A stretch of DNA of 64,000 nt, taken from positions 5,954,001 to 6,018,000 of the forward strand of contig OU612068.1 in assembly GCA_914767715.1 (NCBI GenBank). The letters run 5' to 3'. A model generated the notes under the pieces. It worked only from the letters and a program-made list of their open reading frames with translations. It was not told where the DNA came from and ran no database searches. Made by a program: the position numbers and the translations under genes. Numbering within the stretch: the stretch's first letter is position 1; every line of letters begins with the position of its first letter. This document shows, in pieces, positions 1 through 12,800 of this stretch. The stretch is from Membranipora membranacea (Eukaryota > Bryozoa > Gymnolaemata > Cheilostomatida > Membraniporidae).

Positions 1-595
1 AGTTATAAATGTTGCGCGTGATGGACTCCACCCATAAGATAAAATCTTTACATATAAGAATGTATCTTATCAGCCATGGCAGGCAGACAGGTAGGTCCAG
101 GTTGGTCCAGGTTGCCACATGATTCCAATTAGATTAGCGGATCCCTCTAATGTTTGGCCAGGCACTTTGAGATGCTTTTATGAAATCTGAGGCCAACGAA
201 CTCAAAATCATAATATTTGTGATAGTATATGAAGTAATAACTCTGAGCCTGTCAATGCTTATGTTTGTAAATACCACTTATCAATTATTAAATGCATATC
301 ATAAACATTTTGTTTTCATGTTACAAATATCTTAAATGATGAATTAGCGAATATTTTTGACATCCCAATGAACAGTTTTGGGCATGCTACTGAAATTAAT
401 AATAGTTTATTAAATATTGTACAGGTAATCAGCAGAATTAATGACCACATGACGCAAGGCTCAGTGTCAGCCATGAGTCGGCTCTCTGGTGTCAGATTGA
501 CCAATATAATTATTAATTAAAGGCCTTTTCTCTAGTTATGAACTTGAAGTACTAAAAAACTATGCAGCACTATTACGTAACAGGCTCTGCTGGGG

Positions 596-795
596 CAGTT
601 ATGTGGCAACTGCGCAAAACGTAACAGCATATCATGCGCAAAATGTAACAATGCATAAACGTGACAGCACATCATCCAGAAATAAAACATTGTGCAAAAC
701 AAATTTGTTACGCACGGTTATCTATGATAGACGTGCATTGTTACATTTTGCGCATGCTGTGTTGTTGCTTTTTGCTCATTTGTCACATAAACATA
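596..795. mobile_element. Foldback/MITE-like inverted repeat in WASP intron
   Basis: A perfect 23-bp inverted repeat pairs 633-655 with 734-756. Similarity continues outward with mismatches so that the arms are about 60 bp (about 598-655 and 734-793), beginning TATGTGGCAA on the left and ending TTGTCACATA on the right. The 78-bp centre holds no reading frame of note. This is the architecture of a non-autonomous foldback DNA transposon. No convincing target-site duplication was identified beyond a possible single-base T/A flank. Confidence 0.55.
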
Positions 796-859
796 GGATA
801 TTGGCATGATTCTGAGATTCTGTTGGTAAATATATTTTGTTTTGATGTCTTGTTTGTAG

Positions 860-3800
860 CACCAACAGCTAGAATGGGAACAGGAGATGTACAATCAGTT
901 CAAGTATAAAGAGCCCAGAGATGCCTTCCATACCTTTGAGGCTGATGTGAGTTGCTTTCTGTAATTATTACATACGTGTTTAGGCCTAATGTGATCTTCT
1001 GGAATTCTTAAATGCAAACTAAATCCACCAAGCCCATTAGAATCGGCCATAAAATTAGGTAGGCAGACAATAAAACTCTAAATCTATTAATTACCACCCT
1101 CCGAAATTTGCACACAAAAATTGTTTTACGGAATTTTAAAGGCGCCAACGCCTCCAATGTTCTTGACCTGTCAGTTTTATATCCAAATTATCATTATCTC
1201 ATTAAAGATCAGTGTGAGAAAAAGTAATGCATTATGGGATATGTCTCCTAGTGTGTTCAGGCTTCCCGGAGTTACTCACTTCCAGCCCATAAAATAGGAA
1301 AAGGAACTTAGTGGGATGTTATCCCATCAATCCTGACCTACACTTTCCGAAAGGCACACGCAGGGCTCTGCTACTACAAGGACATCATTATCTTGCCTGT
1401 GTGGTGTAACAGTTGCCCTAGGGCTTGGGTGTGAGCCACGCTGGTGCAATAACGGCGCGCCACAGGATGACTCCAGTAGTCTGATAATAACCCGGTGATT
1501 GGACAATGATGGTTGGTGATTTAGATTATAAAACCACTCCAGTTCTGTTCCATATCTAGCCTCCAGGGGTCACATACTAATAACATAGGGCTATGATTAT
1601 TGGATAGTAGTTAGCAGGGATGAGGATGCAAAAATCAATTTTTTTAAGGACAAAGCCATTTAATTGGAGTTGTGATGCAAATTCATCTTCTCATAAGTGG
1701 TGCTGGATCCTACCACTTATATCAATATCTATTACGGCACCAGGTATATTTTGATCTAATTGCAACCCATGCGCAGACAAAAAAGGAGACATAAAACATT
1801 TTAACTCACTGCCAGACAATTTAGTTTGAAAGTTTATGCACCTATTTTCGTCTCACATTTAGTAAAACTCAACTGCGTTACTGCCGGCAGCGATTACCAG
1901 CACAATGAGAACATCTCTGCAGTGCAAATAGTCTGCGGTTTCTTTATCACTGCAGGTATTAATCATCAGAAATTCTTAAATCTGTGTTGCAATCAAGCCC
2001 CCAATTAATGTAATTAACATGTTATTTTATAGTAAATTCCACTCTCGTTTGTTTTAATTTGATGTCTCTGCGTTTGGAACCACGTACTCATTACAGTAAA
2101 TGTCAAAAGAGAGTGGTCCGCTCAATGCAAGAGTATCCTGTTGTCTTGCTCAACATCCGACTGCTAATTCAAAAATCCACAACTATTTTATTAGGTATAA
2201 TGAAATACTCAATACTCAAATCAACAACATAATGTGTTCAGTTTGTGGACCTTTGTGTGCGAAGGACCGAAACAATAAAAAACAGCTGCTTCTTCCTTGT
2301 ACGCCTTTTCGACATGTAAATGACTTCTGGGTAATCCCACCACAAACCACACTCTTCTGTTATTGCCCCATCATGTCGAAGATTTACAGAGATGTCATCT
2401 TCATTCACTGGAGGTAATCTAACGTATTAAAACCACACAAGTGTGGCCCTGACAGGTAGTGTAGTAGGTACTACTACTCACTGCTTCTGTGTTTGATGAT
2501 GTTCTTGAAAGTGTGGCAGCTGGATTCATCAACAAAAACATGAAGCTTATCAGCTAATTATCGTTTGGCATCATCTCCAATCCGATCAAGTGGCAGCGAC
2601 TGTTTTTAAGGGCGATCCGCAGCCAGTTAGCCTGACAAGTTATTGGTTGGCAGAAAAAATTATGACCGACTGCCCTGAGATAAGAAAAGAACTTCAAAAG
2701 CGCGTCCAGTAATAACAAAAAAACATTATAGAGAGACAACAAGATGATAGCAGTGTTTGTCACCAACCAGGTGCTAAGATTACATGCAACTTATTTATTG
2801 AATTTTTGAGTCTTGTAATCAGAGCATAACCTGCCAGAAGCAATAATTTTGATAAATTTAAATTACAGATTGTGAAAATCAAATCATTCAATGTTTGTAC
2901 GGTCATCAAGCCTACAAAAGATGACATGCATGTAAGTCCGAGATGACCGGAGATTGCGCCAGGTCAATCTGCTATAATTGTAATGTAGTTTGGTAAAAAT
3001 TAGATGCGTCAGCCAGCGCCACAGGGATGTAAATTTGTGGGTAGCGTGCCTCAATTCGGTAACTTCCGTCTCGTCGCCTAGTGTCACATCAGGTCAACTG
3101 TGAGCTCCAAGTGCTCACAGAAAAATAGAAAATTTTAAGAACACTTATCGAGCTATTATTTTGCAACACTAAAAATATGGGGAAAGTAAATAGATTGACT
3201 ATAAATAGATTGTAAACAAACATGCTTGTTGTTTGTGCTTGAGTGACAGATGAAGTTCACATGTGTGACGTTAAGCAGTTGTGAATGAGGCCCAAAAGTC
3301 CTTTATCAATTGTACCAGTGTCTAAATCCAGATTTTTATTCATCAATAATTTGGAATCATCAGCGATAATTAAGCCACTAACAGTACTCCCACTGGTACC
3401 ATCTTAAGAAGCTCTTTGTCTTATAAAATTACAACATTTCTGTTTGGCTATTTCTTGTTTACTCTAAGGTGAGCAATACTACATAGCATCCTGGTGAGTG
3501 TTGTCACTGTAGCTGTTTCATACTTGTGATGTCATAAAAAAGTGAAATCACCTAAATACGCTGGACAATATTTACTACTGCCCAATGTTTAATCACAACA
3601 AGCTCTGACATGCTGCCACAGCATGTGGAAACGATTTCCTCGCCGCTTTTACTTGTGGTGCCAACACTCTACGTAGGAATGTAGTTTATGTATTTTGACA
3701 TCTCCCCGTAAATTGCAGATTCTGATGATAATATTTTTGTATCTAAGAGAGACTATATAAAGTCTCACTCAATGTTTAGAACAGTGTGTTTCGGCTTTGA

Positions 3801-6800
3801 TTTTTGACACATTGATAGGCATCATGACTTCCAGACCAATTAATAGAAATTGTCTCGCTAATTTGCGGCTGATAGATCTTTGGACAGGATCAAAGATACT
3901 GTTGACCAAACAATATGTTGTGTTGTTGGGCTAAATCATATCTGCTAGTCACAAGATGTGTTAAAAAGTTATCGCGGAGAGTGGGTGTATCACGAGGGTG
4001 AGCTTGATTGGGTATCTGTGAGCAACGATTGATCCCTACCGATTTTTTGTTGTTGTTTAGTCAGTTTAGATATACGGACATGGTATCACTTGACCGATGG
4101 CCTCATTTCTGTAAACCAGCTGATGGGATTGTTGTTTTGCACAAAAGCCACCACACATTACAAATGTAATTGTCTTGATGGTTTTAGCTGTAAACAGTGG
4201 GTACTTGCTACAGGGCTCCTGTTTCACTAATCCCCACAGTCACAAAAGGAAGATTAACCTTGAGGTTTAACCAATTTCAACATCTTTGTTGAATATATTG
4301 ACTCGTACCTTTGAAATAAGTTCGAACTTTTCTAATTGTGGCTCTGAGTTTAATTTGTTAGTGTTCTGATAGAAAATCAACAATGGCTTTTGTGTAATTA
4401 TCTGTTTTGAAAAGTTTGCTGATACAAGTACATTGTTAAATTGTTTGATATTCACAACACTTCCAACCCCTGGATAGATTTTACCTCAGAATTGGTTTTT
4501 AAAATTTGGCCAAAAGCTATCTGTTTCATGTGAACATACATGTCCCGTTATCACAGCATGGATTAGTATCAAAATGATACACTCCTTGAATAAGACCCGC
4601 TAAAAATGGACACCCAACAGTGAGTTATTATGATGTATACACGTCAATCTGACAAGAACTGTCGCCTGTGAAGTCCTCTCAAGAACAGCTGGTGACGTAG
4701 ATAGAGGTTGCTGTTTACATAATTCCTATGAAATTTTAGTAACAATCAGCTACCTTAGGCCACGTTTTGTAACGTCACCTGAAACCTCGCCTCTAACTCC
4801 TTTTTTTGCTTCCTGGAGAGAGAATTTGCAGTTTTGTTGTGTTTCTCCACAGGATAATAATTGCATACGCGACATTGTAACTGCCTGAGGAAAATGAACC
4901 TTGTTATGTTCGACATATTTCTCTATTGTGAAGACTTGGCCGGCAGGTGTCAGGAGCCCGGCTTACTGCCTGTAATACTCTGTTACTGAGTTGCGTTGAT
5001 ATGGCCACACACTGATCTCATCTCAACAGTGCCCACACCCAGTTTTGTTTTGCAAAAGTTAGCATGGTCCCACTCCCTTGACCTCGAGGGCAAATACTGG
5101 ACATGCCTTCACAAGGTAATCGGTAAATTGCCCTATATATATTTAACAGACACTGCCCAGTGCCCATGTCAAAATGTAAGCTAGTTATTAGCTCACCTAC
5201 TGTCGCCGTATGCAGGACATTTTTAAGCAGAAAAAAAAGAAAACTTGTCCTTTTCTCTCTTGCATTGAGTCACATTTTTGGGCTGAAAAAGCAACGTGTC
5301 CTTATCTCTTTCGCGTTGAGTCACGCACACGGAAACTTATCTGTCTGACCAGGGTCAGCCCTGGTCGGATGTTGGCTTAACATGTGTAAGCCCTTGACTA
5401 TACGAGGGACCTGGGAGGGCTTTTTGAGGCAGCTTGTGTCAGGTAACCCTTATATATCCGGGTTGCAATGTGCATAAGTTTGTAATTCTAACTTCTCACT
5501 TAGTATTAGGTAGAGAGTAGTCTGGGCGTATACCCACGCATCAATTAGATACTCCATATATTTCCAATTATCTATTCGTCAAAAAGACTGTCAATTATAG
5601 TTAGGTTGATTTATTTATTAAATTTGATGACAAGCTCCTGACTAGCTGACAAATTAGCTTTTCATATAAAATATCAGAGCCATTTGACACAGTCTACCTT
5701 AGCGGGTATAGATATTGTGGGTGGACGCAAATATGCAGATATTGGTTAATGTGTTAAAAGTGCAATTGGTAGGATCTTCTCAGCATACCGCAGTAAAACA
5801 GACAGGCGTGCTGTTTACATGGATGTTTTTGTAACTGGTTTACCTCGTTTATTTTGTGATGACAAAGAGCTACTGTCATTGTTCGAGGCTCTGATGTTTT
5901 GACTGATATATTAATAAGAGCAAGCTCTTGTCTGAGAAGAGACAGCTTATGTACTTATGTTGTATTACTGGTCTCAAATAACAGAATGGAAAACTGGAAA
6001 AAAATCAAAAAAATGTTGTGACAGCAACAACTCAGTGTCAGTGGATAATTCCACATGTATCTATATGGTCCTCGTTTTCTTTAAAACTTGTGTTGTTTGA
6101 TTTGATCTAGTTTGATGCTTCCTTTTCCTGTCGTCTTGGTCAAAACAAATGATTGTCTTTTTCAATGATTTGTTTTTCTTTACTTGTAGCACTGCTCAGC
6201 GGGATTGAGCTTTGCCGATCAGAATGAGGCCCGTGATTTCGCCTACGCTGTCAACAGCAAGCTCAAAGAGCGCATGGAAAGGAGAAAAACAAGTTTGTAT
6301 TCGCTGATTACCTACTCTAATAAGAGATACCAGTGGATATCCGCTGTCTCTCTGATTAACGTTTAGCAGCAACTCATCAACTCTGGGGGTTCTATTAATC
6401 AGCTCAAGAGGCTTGACTTTAATTATCAGAATTCTACAGATTGCTTTCCTCAATGAACTGAACAGCTTTGATTTTGATTTTTGAATGATTATGAAGTATA
6501 CTTGATAAATTCTCTAGGGTTAACGTGGAGGTGTCTTGGCCAGATGCTTGTTAAATTTGCTGTAAGAATGCAAAATTTTATGCCTGTTGTTAGATGAAGT
6601 TCTCTGATTAAGTTGATTAAAATCTTCAGCTTTTCCTCACCTGACTCATAATTCAAGAACATATTCTCAATCGCTGATGGAGATCTCGATATATTAATCA
6701 AAATTCATTTATTTGAAGTGTTTGGGAAGCTGTAAGCCTTTTTTCCATGTTTATTGAATATCTGTCTGAGAAGTTATGTAGCCTGTGTTTTTATTTATAG

Positions 6801-9800
6801 AGCGAGCCGGGGCAAGACAGAGTACCATGCCTGGAGGCCCCCCTCCTAATAGTGGGCATCAAATGAGCATATCTGGTCCACAGTCTTCTCTACCTGTTAC
6901 ACCAGGTACTTCAGAATAATTTACTCTAATTTTAAGCTGCCTGTGAGGTGATTTACTGGCTGTGAACCAACGTCTCAATGTTGGCCATAGGTGCAATAAT
7001 TTTTATTAGCGGTGGTCTCCTAGAAAATTCAAAAGCCGCACTATTATGAATTATGAAACCAGGAAATTAATATCATAGAGATTTATTAGGGTATAGGTGG
7101 TAAATGGTCTGATTGAGTTTATAGCCCATTAATTCTAAGGAATGGAAGCCCTGGCTGGGTTGGAACCGCCAATATAGGGCTTAAAAAAACTTCCAAAAGG
7201 ACCAGATTCTGCAGGTTTTAACGACATACTTGGGAAAGCTTTGACGTGGTAACAGTATCACAGTCGCAGCTGTTGGTTTTATCTGCTAGCGGGGGTTACC
7301 TGGGGTAATTGGGCGTGTTACATTATTTCCATGATAATTCCACGTAAAACATTCATATAAAGGTCTTTCACATTTTAATCATCAATAACAGAAAAAAAAT
7401 CCAATCATTGCAACGGAAATGATCAAAAAAGTTTAGCGGTTTATCTGGGATAAAACAGCTTGATTGGTGTCAGTTGTGATTTACTACGTAAATACAGCTT
7501 ATTTAGCCCCATTTTAAAATAATTTAAAAACCTGAAAGGTTTATCAGATCTGTGTGTCGGAAAAACCATTGTCACTGGAATTGCGGTCTAACTACGCCTT
7601 GTGCCTGGGAAGAAAGACGCCTTTTTGTGCTCCTTAGCATGTCACAATCGCTTCACTTTCCTGGTGGCGGTTGGGACTGAGTGCTCTTAGGGCACCAGAC
7701 TGTCAACGCCGCAGACAACACATTGACATGGTTTGCACTATTGTCTTAATTATAAGGCCGTCAATCTTAATGATAAATGTAAAGACACCACTTTATAGGC
7801 TCATTTTGTCTGGTTCCGCAGGTACCTGTGTGCCAGTTGTACCATCTAAGACCGTGTCCCTATCGCAGAGTAAGGATATATCCTTACTCTGTGTCCCTAT
7901 CTAGGTACTCAGCTGACAAGCTGATGAGTTGTAATAGCTTGGATTCTGCTTCCTGATCACCTCTAGGAGATCATTGTATCTTGGAGATCTTCACCTTTCA
8001 GGCATAAACCAGATCTTTTATTAGAAGGGGAACAAGAAGCAGTCTAAAGTCTTATAATAACCTTCCTGTATTATCATAAGCAAGAAAAAAACATGGATAT
8101 ATCAAGTTTTACAAGCGCGCCTATGCTCTAAAAGAGAATAAAATGAACAAGCTGTGCATAAATATGCATTTACATCGCTCATTAGTACTCAGGTGACTAC
8201 TGAGGTGGCGTTGGTGGTGCAGCAGCTGGTGGCAGTGTAAGCCTGTATCGTGGTACGAGTGCGATCCTGTCCCCGGGGAGCACAGTACAGCCTGGCACTG
8301 AATCACCACCGGTAGTGATGTATACAATCTATAATGTTGTGGATAATTATTTAGATAATAGGATGTCCATTGATGGGAACAATGGAGTTCCTCATCGGAG
8401 GTTCTCATCCACTGAAACTCAGCGCAATATACTACCCATTCCACGATAAAGACGATAACAAAATTATTAATGGAGACTTATGTTGATATCAGACATATTT
8501 ATGCAATAGCTTAACGGCACTTCCTTGTTGAACTTTGTACCAGAGAATGTTTATATTCAGAAATTCTGAACAGCTATGAGGGGGGTTTTGAGGTGCAAAA
8601 CGGCGCTGGAAGGAAGGGGGGAAGGAAAATGGTACACATCCACACTGTACGAAATCGTGGATATAGGACACGATTAATAGGATGGAAATAGAGGAATGAT
8701 GATGTTGTCACCTAATATTGACCGTTAAGAAGCTTGACATGTTCTTCCACTCCTGAAAATAAGATTGGAAGTGACTTTGCCAAAACTCTGACTGGACTAA
8801 TTCAGCAAAGTGTGCCAGCTTATCTATGTATAACTTCTATTAAGATGTGTTAGTGTAAGGATTAGCTGATTAATCATTGACAAGCTTTGTTCTTTAGGAG
8901 TGAAAGTCTTTACAAGTACCAAATTATCACCAAAAGAAAGCTTGATCGCTTCCGATCAACCCCCCTCTCAATGCTGTAGGTCCGTGAAAAATCAAAGCAG
9001 TCTTTAATTTTAGTGAGGTCATGAATTTGGCTGGAACTGAGCAATGTTTAGAAGTATTGTTTCTGTCAAATCAAACCCTGGCTGTAGCCTTTGTGAAACG
9101 CCAGTGAGGAAACCATACTAAAACTGCGATTAAGTTTGCTGAAACCTGATTAGTGTACATAATACAACAATTATACAACAGTCAAACACTTAGAATATCC
9201 CTGGATTTAAATAATTGAGTCAATCTTCTATTCTCACATGTAGAAAGTGTCAAAGTTGTCAACTCTGTACACAGTATTATGTCGGGCGAAAATAAAGATT
9301 TATTATAGAAAACATTAATCAAAATGCTGTATGGGTATCACATGAAAATGTTAGGATTAATTAGCAGTGATTTTTTTTTTCCTAAAATATCAGTTGCAAT
9401 TTTGCTCTACATATTTGTGTCCTACACAATATTTACTGTAATAATTGCAAGGCTTTACATCTAGGGTCAGCATAAGACTGGCTAATGTACAATAAAATGA
9501 CGGCTGACTTTGATTGGTGTCAGTCACATGAGTAGAAAAATGGTGTTGAAAATGGCAAACTCATCTGGAATGTGACCAAATCCTGGAAAAGAAAAACAAA
9601 GTCCACCAAATCCAGTACAGCACCATGTTTCCCCTTGGCCATTCTGCATCGCCAGTACAGTAGATTGAGACACCACCGTAGACAGTAGAGCATGCTAAGA
9701 TTGATGACCACCAAAGCACCAACCAAAAAATGGCTGGCAACCCACCATCAATGCTCTGCCGCATCCATAACTATAACCTCATCATAAGATTTGACCATCA

Positions 9801-12800
9801 AACTCAATCAGACCCTGGCTAAAACTCATTTGTAGTTTTAATGGATTTCACTTTTAGCCAACTTAATGAGTTTGAATAAATAAGTTGATGACAGTCGACA
9901 TATTACCATTTATTTATAGGCTTTACTTTTAATTTACAGAGATTAAACTACCCTCGATTACTGAAGGTATTAAGCAACATGAGAAAATTTTCGTTGTCAT
10001 TGCACTGCTAAAAAACCCACCTTTGAGAATCAGAAACCTCTCTCCCTCTCTCCCTGCACAGAGCATGTCACAGATTTTGGATGACATTTTGTTGTTGTCA
10101 GTTATGTAATTTACATCCAGGGGTGCATGTTTTGGTTGCGCAGTAGAGATTAGGGGGTATTATGACCATATGGCACACAAGTATGGAATGCAGCCTGATT
10201 CACATGTTTACGTTTTGCAACCTTCTCGATGCTCATTTGAAAGGATTCACCTAGCATGAGTCACACCTGGCCCATTTTAGATAGAGCCCTCGAGGGCCTT
10301 TATCTCTAACCCCATCTCTCACTATTCTCATTATTGTTTACTATATTATACCTGGACGCATAGCGCTCCCACATGGCATGTTTTTCTGGGCATGAGATCA
10401 TTTAATAACCTTTGTAGGGTATCACAAACCTTAGATAACAAAACACTTTGGGCTCGGCTTTTCCCTTATGCCAATACTAACCCAGTCAGCAAGGTTCACT
10501 CAATATCACCATAACATGAGTGCTCGGTAAACATTACCGAGCTTGTTTGCGTGCTGGCTTGTTGACCAGGGAAGAGATTCGTGAATATATCAAGCGGAGC
10601 GGGATAAGTATTATGGTACTTCTCGGTGCATAAAGATGATTGTTCCTCAGAATCGGCCAAGTAGCCGATGTTTTCAGTGTAATGATTGCTTTTCTCATAG
10701 CCGCTACTGTGTATTTACCCACACTTGACCTGGTCAGCCCGGGTTTGCTTAAATTACTTGTGTATCCAATATTGAGCGGCTGAAAAATATGACCAACACT
10801 AATGTTTTTCGATCCTGTAATTATGTGAAATTATCAGGTCAAATTGCTTCTAGTTCAGTTCATGTCAGATGGCAGCCGTTTATTATTTTAATACTCGTAA
10901 CATACGTCAGCTTTCAGCTCGGCCCTGTGTGGTATAGAGATGGCATGTTGCAGAGCTCTTAGTACAAACGTTTCAAAATCTGTACATGAAAAGAAAATTG
11001 TTGATACCCTCGTAAATTAAAGTTTGCACAAGTCAGAGATGAAAAAGTTTTAACATTGCATCAGACGAAGGCTGTATGTAATGGGGAAGGGTTTCGCTTG
11101 TGTAGTATATAGCACGGCTATCCCCGATCAAGGTTACGCCAGCAGCGTAAATTAGCATGCTGCTGTGCTGCATATTTTGCACTCCTTGTTAATGAGTAAC
11201 GAACCTGTTTTGTGTCTAATGATAACAATTATGTTGTTTCCGAAAATTAATGAATATATAGGTGACTAATAAGGGACCTATGTGTCTGCACAAAAATAAA
11301 AGGGCCTGTGTCTCCCTCAGCTCAGCAAGCGGCTTTCAAAATAATGGATTGTAGCTTTTTGTAGACTGTATTGTTTTCAATTATAAGTCAGAACCTTGTT
11401 TGTTCACTGACATGGATCTAACCCTAATGATTCAGATCTAGCGCCATTCAGAAGCCCAGAATCATCAGTCAGGACTCCTTCAAAACTTAAATGCCTCCTG
11501 CGCTGCTTTGTCCTGTGCCACACTCCTTGGTTTGACCAGAATTCTTTTGGTTATACATGCGTCAGTTTTGGAAAAACATCACATTCGAAAACAATCCTTT
11601 TCACATATTCGGGTCATTGGTTTTGGATCCTTTTTGTTTTGGTCAAGTGTTATTTTTTGCCTAATTCTTGAACCAAAGTGCAGAACTCCTTGGTAGCACA
11701 ATGATTGGCCCCACAAGAGTCCTATTACAGAACCCGTGCCTAATTAGTCACAGTGTTGACCTTATCTCCCAACTAAATTTGGTGTCAGCTTAACTTGTGG
11801 TTGATCGTAATTTTCCAAATTTCCAAAGACTTCCTCTACAAATGGGGCATTTTATTATGTAAATGAATAATAATTTGCTTGATTAATCCAGCAAATAGGA
11901 AATTGAGTGTGTCATGTGGCCACAGGCCATTACAACTGTTAGATGCTTATCAGATAACTTTGATTTCATGTGCCAAAAACCTGGCAATCTGCAGTCAACA
12001 CCACAAAATTAACAGCGTCCAGTGTCATAAACCTCATATTAATAATAGTGGAAATTAGCTCGATTTTAGAATTGAGTACGCTGATTCACAAGTTATCACG
12101 CAATTTTGGTCGCTGTGCGTAAACACCGTGTTCTGAACTCAATAGTCAAACCAGTCACCTTTTGCCTTGAGGAACTTAAGTTTCACCTGTATATATGCGC
12201 AGTCAAACGTTGAACTTTTAAGTTTTTACATTCTCTTATTAAGGGATTATGTTAAGACCAGAGACTATATCTAGTCTCTGGTAAGACCTTGGATTCTCGG
12301 ATTTGACATTTTCGCCCTTGTTGTGTCTGTGAAAGTGATAAACAACATGGTAATGGCAGGGTTGGGTGCAGTGCGAGGGTGTGCTCCGACAAGTTCTTAG
12401 GGACACCGACAAAAATACAGGCCATAATGTCTCATTAGTGTCATAAGAGTTTTCTAGAATGTCTTTGAAGGTAATTTCCCAAAAAATGACAGTATGAGGA
12501 CAAGTTATATATGTACCTGAACTTTCTATCCATGCCAAAGTAGAGACACCATTTTTCATATCCAGGGTGCAAATGTTAATTTCACAATCCCACAAAAATA
12601 ACTGAAACAGTACAAAGATTATTGATTTTGATTTTTTCCTCTGATCTAAGTTTTGTAAGCAGGGTTTGGCTTCATTGTGTCATGGTTCTTCATTTCAAAA
12701 CCTATAAAGATTATGCTTATATTATTAGCCCCAGCTCCGGTGGTGTCTCCATCCAGCAACAACAAGAAGGACAAGAAAGGGAGCAAGAATAAACCCAAGA

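Larger units (their letters stand above)
6906..12728 (+). other. Large WASP intron
   Basis: About 5.8 kb between the linker exon and the CRIB exon. It contains two micro-palindromic insertions (7864-7893 and 12259-12280), a GC-rich imperfect palindrome near 10279-10306, a 21-bp hairpin at 10522-10542 and an unexplained open frame at 8204-8449. No other gene seen. Confidence 0.65.

Noticed and set aside
2100-2417. 105-codon open frame in a WASP intron
   Set aside because: No domain, no splice context, Cys/Asn-rich random-looking translation.
8121-8444. 107-codon minus-strand open frame
   Set aside because: It overlaps the plus-strand frame at 8204-8449, and its His/Cys/Ser-rich translation looks like the antisense shadow.
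10522-10542. Perfect 9-bp-arm hairpin GCTCGGTAA/TTACCGAGC
   Set aside because: No CA...TG ends and no flanking direct repeat, so not added to the micro-palindrome set.
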